A stretch of DNA of 5,392 nt from Synechococcaceae bacterium WB4_1_0192 (GTDB lineage: Bacteria > Cyanobacteriota > Cyanobacteriia > PCC-6307 > Cyanobiaceae): NCBI GenBank assembly GCA_009926195.1, contig RFPK01000141.1:1-5392 (forward strand), written 5' to 3'. The translations under genes were made by a program, and so were the position numbers. The stretch's first letter is position 1, and each line of letters opens with the position of its first letter. Shown here one piece after another: positions 5,248 to 5,392 of the stretch. Below the pieces are notes generated by a model. It ran no database searches. It worked only from the letters and a program-made list of their open reading frames with translations, and was not told where the DNA came from.

Positions 5248-5304
5248 GCAGCTGTGCCTCCAGCCCAGCCGGCTGCTGCCGGCGTCGACACGGCTGCCAT
5301 GGCT

Positions 5305-5329
5305 GGAGGCGTTCAGAATGCAGGGATGA
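5305..5329 (+). promoter_or_regulatory. Shine-Dalgarno site and three-codon leader ORF before the edge gene
   Basis: GGAGG (5305-5309) is spaced 8 bases from an ATG at 5318. That ATG reads Met-Gln-Gly-stop, and its TGA (5327-5329) overlaps the ATG at 5326 of the next gene as ATGA. The same GGAGG is 16 bases from ATG 5326, too far for efficient direct use. This could couple translation of the gene to a mini-ORF, or the gene may start at the in-frame ATG 5299 instead. Confidence 0.35.
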
Positions 5330-5392
5330 ACCGCTCAGCCGACTGGTTGCATCAGGCGCGCGCTGATCTGGCCCAGGCCCAGCTCAGCGCCG
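5326..5392 (+). CDS. Probable HEPN-domain protein (3' end missing)
   Basis: Only the first 22 residues are visible, beginning MNRSADWLHQARADLAQAQL. This matches the usual opening of small HEPN-domain proteins (short polar start, then W-L-x-Q-A-x-x-D-L-x-x-A in the first helix). HEPN proteins are often found beside MNT-type nucleotidyltransferases as toxin-antitoxin pairs in cyanobacteria, but nothing of a partner is visible and the RNase motif (RxxxxH) would lie beyond the window. An in-frame ATG at 5299 would add nine residues (MAGGVQNAG); 5326 fits the family better. The gene is divergent from rubA and is unlikely to share its function. Confidence 0.55.
   Translation, partial: MNRSADWLHQARADLAQAQLSA

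Noticed and set aside
1..5392. CRISPR array, tRNA, rRNA, insertion sequence or phage remnants
   Set aside because: No regularly spaced repeats, no cloverleaf-like segment, no transposase motifs or terminal inverted repeats were seen; almost all of the window is explained by recognised genes.

Overview
The window looks like chromosomal DNA from a GC-rich picocyanobacterium of the Synechococcus/Cyanobium type. The direct evidence is an oxygenic-photosynthesis gene set (psbE, psbF, psbL, psbJ, ycf48, rubA), a long-form PsbJ that I associate with alpha-picocyanobacteria, strong G/C bias at third codon positions, and two copies of the cyanobacterial HIP1 octamer. The genus assignment is an inference.

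Left part (3-2680, + strand): two overlapping or abutting genes of a surface-polysaccharide locus. The first is the 3' part of a MraY/WecA/WbpL-family polyprenyl-phosphate sugar-1-phosphate transferase. The second is a complete membrane-bound WbpM/CapD-type UDP-sugar C4/C6 dehydratase. Together they would make and load the first sugar of a lipid-linked glycan: the dehydratase prepares a 6-deoxy-4-keto sugar nucleotide and the transferase starts the chain on undecaprenyl phosphate.

Middle and right part (2807-5196, - strand): the photosystem II assembly cluster, read right to left as rubA, ycf48, psbE, psbF, psbL, psbJ, ending in a clear intrinsic terminator at 2807-2843. RubA (membrane-anchored rubredoxin) and Ycf48 (lumenal propeller lipoprotein) are assembly factors. 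PsbE/PsbF are the two subunits of cytochrome b559, and PsbL/PsbJ are small single-helix subunits next to it. The four psb genes are separated by only 3-15 bases. A 140-base gap with several possible hairpins separates ycf48 from psbE and may be where the psb operon gets its own promoter.

Right edge (5326-5392, + strand): the first 22 codons of a gene whose N-terminus resembles HEPN-domain proteins, divergent from rubA. A well-placed Shine-Dalgarno sequence here serves a three-codon ORF whose stop overlaps the gene's start codon.

I see no CRISPR array, tRNA, rRNA or insertion sequence, and no convincing undescribed system. The points most worth checking are the edge HEPN-like gene with its mini-ORF, the hairpin-rich ycf48-psbE gap, and the unusual neighbours on both sides of the photosystem II cluster.
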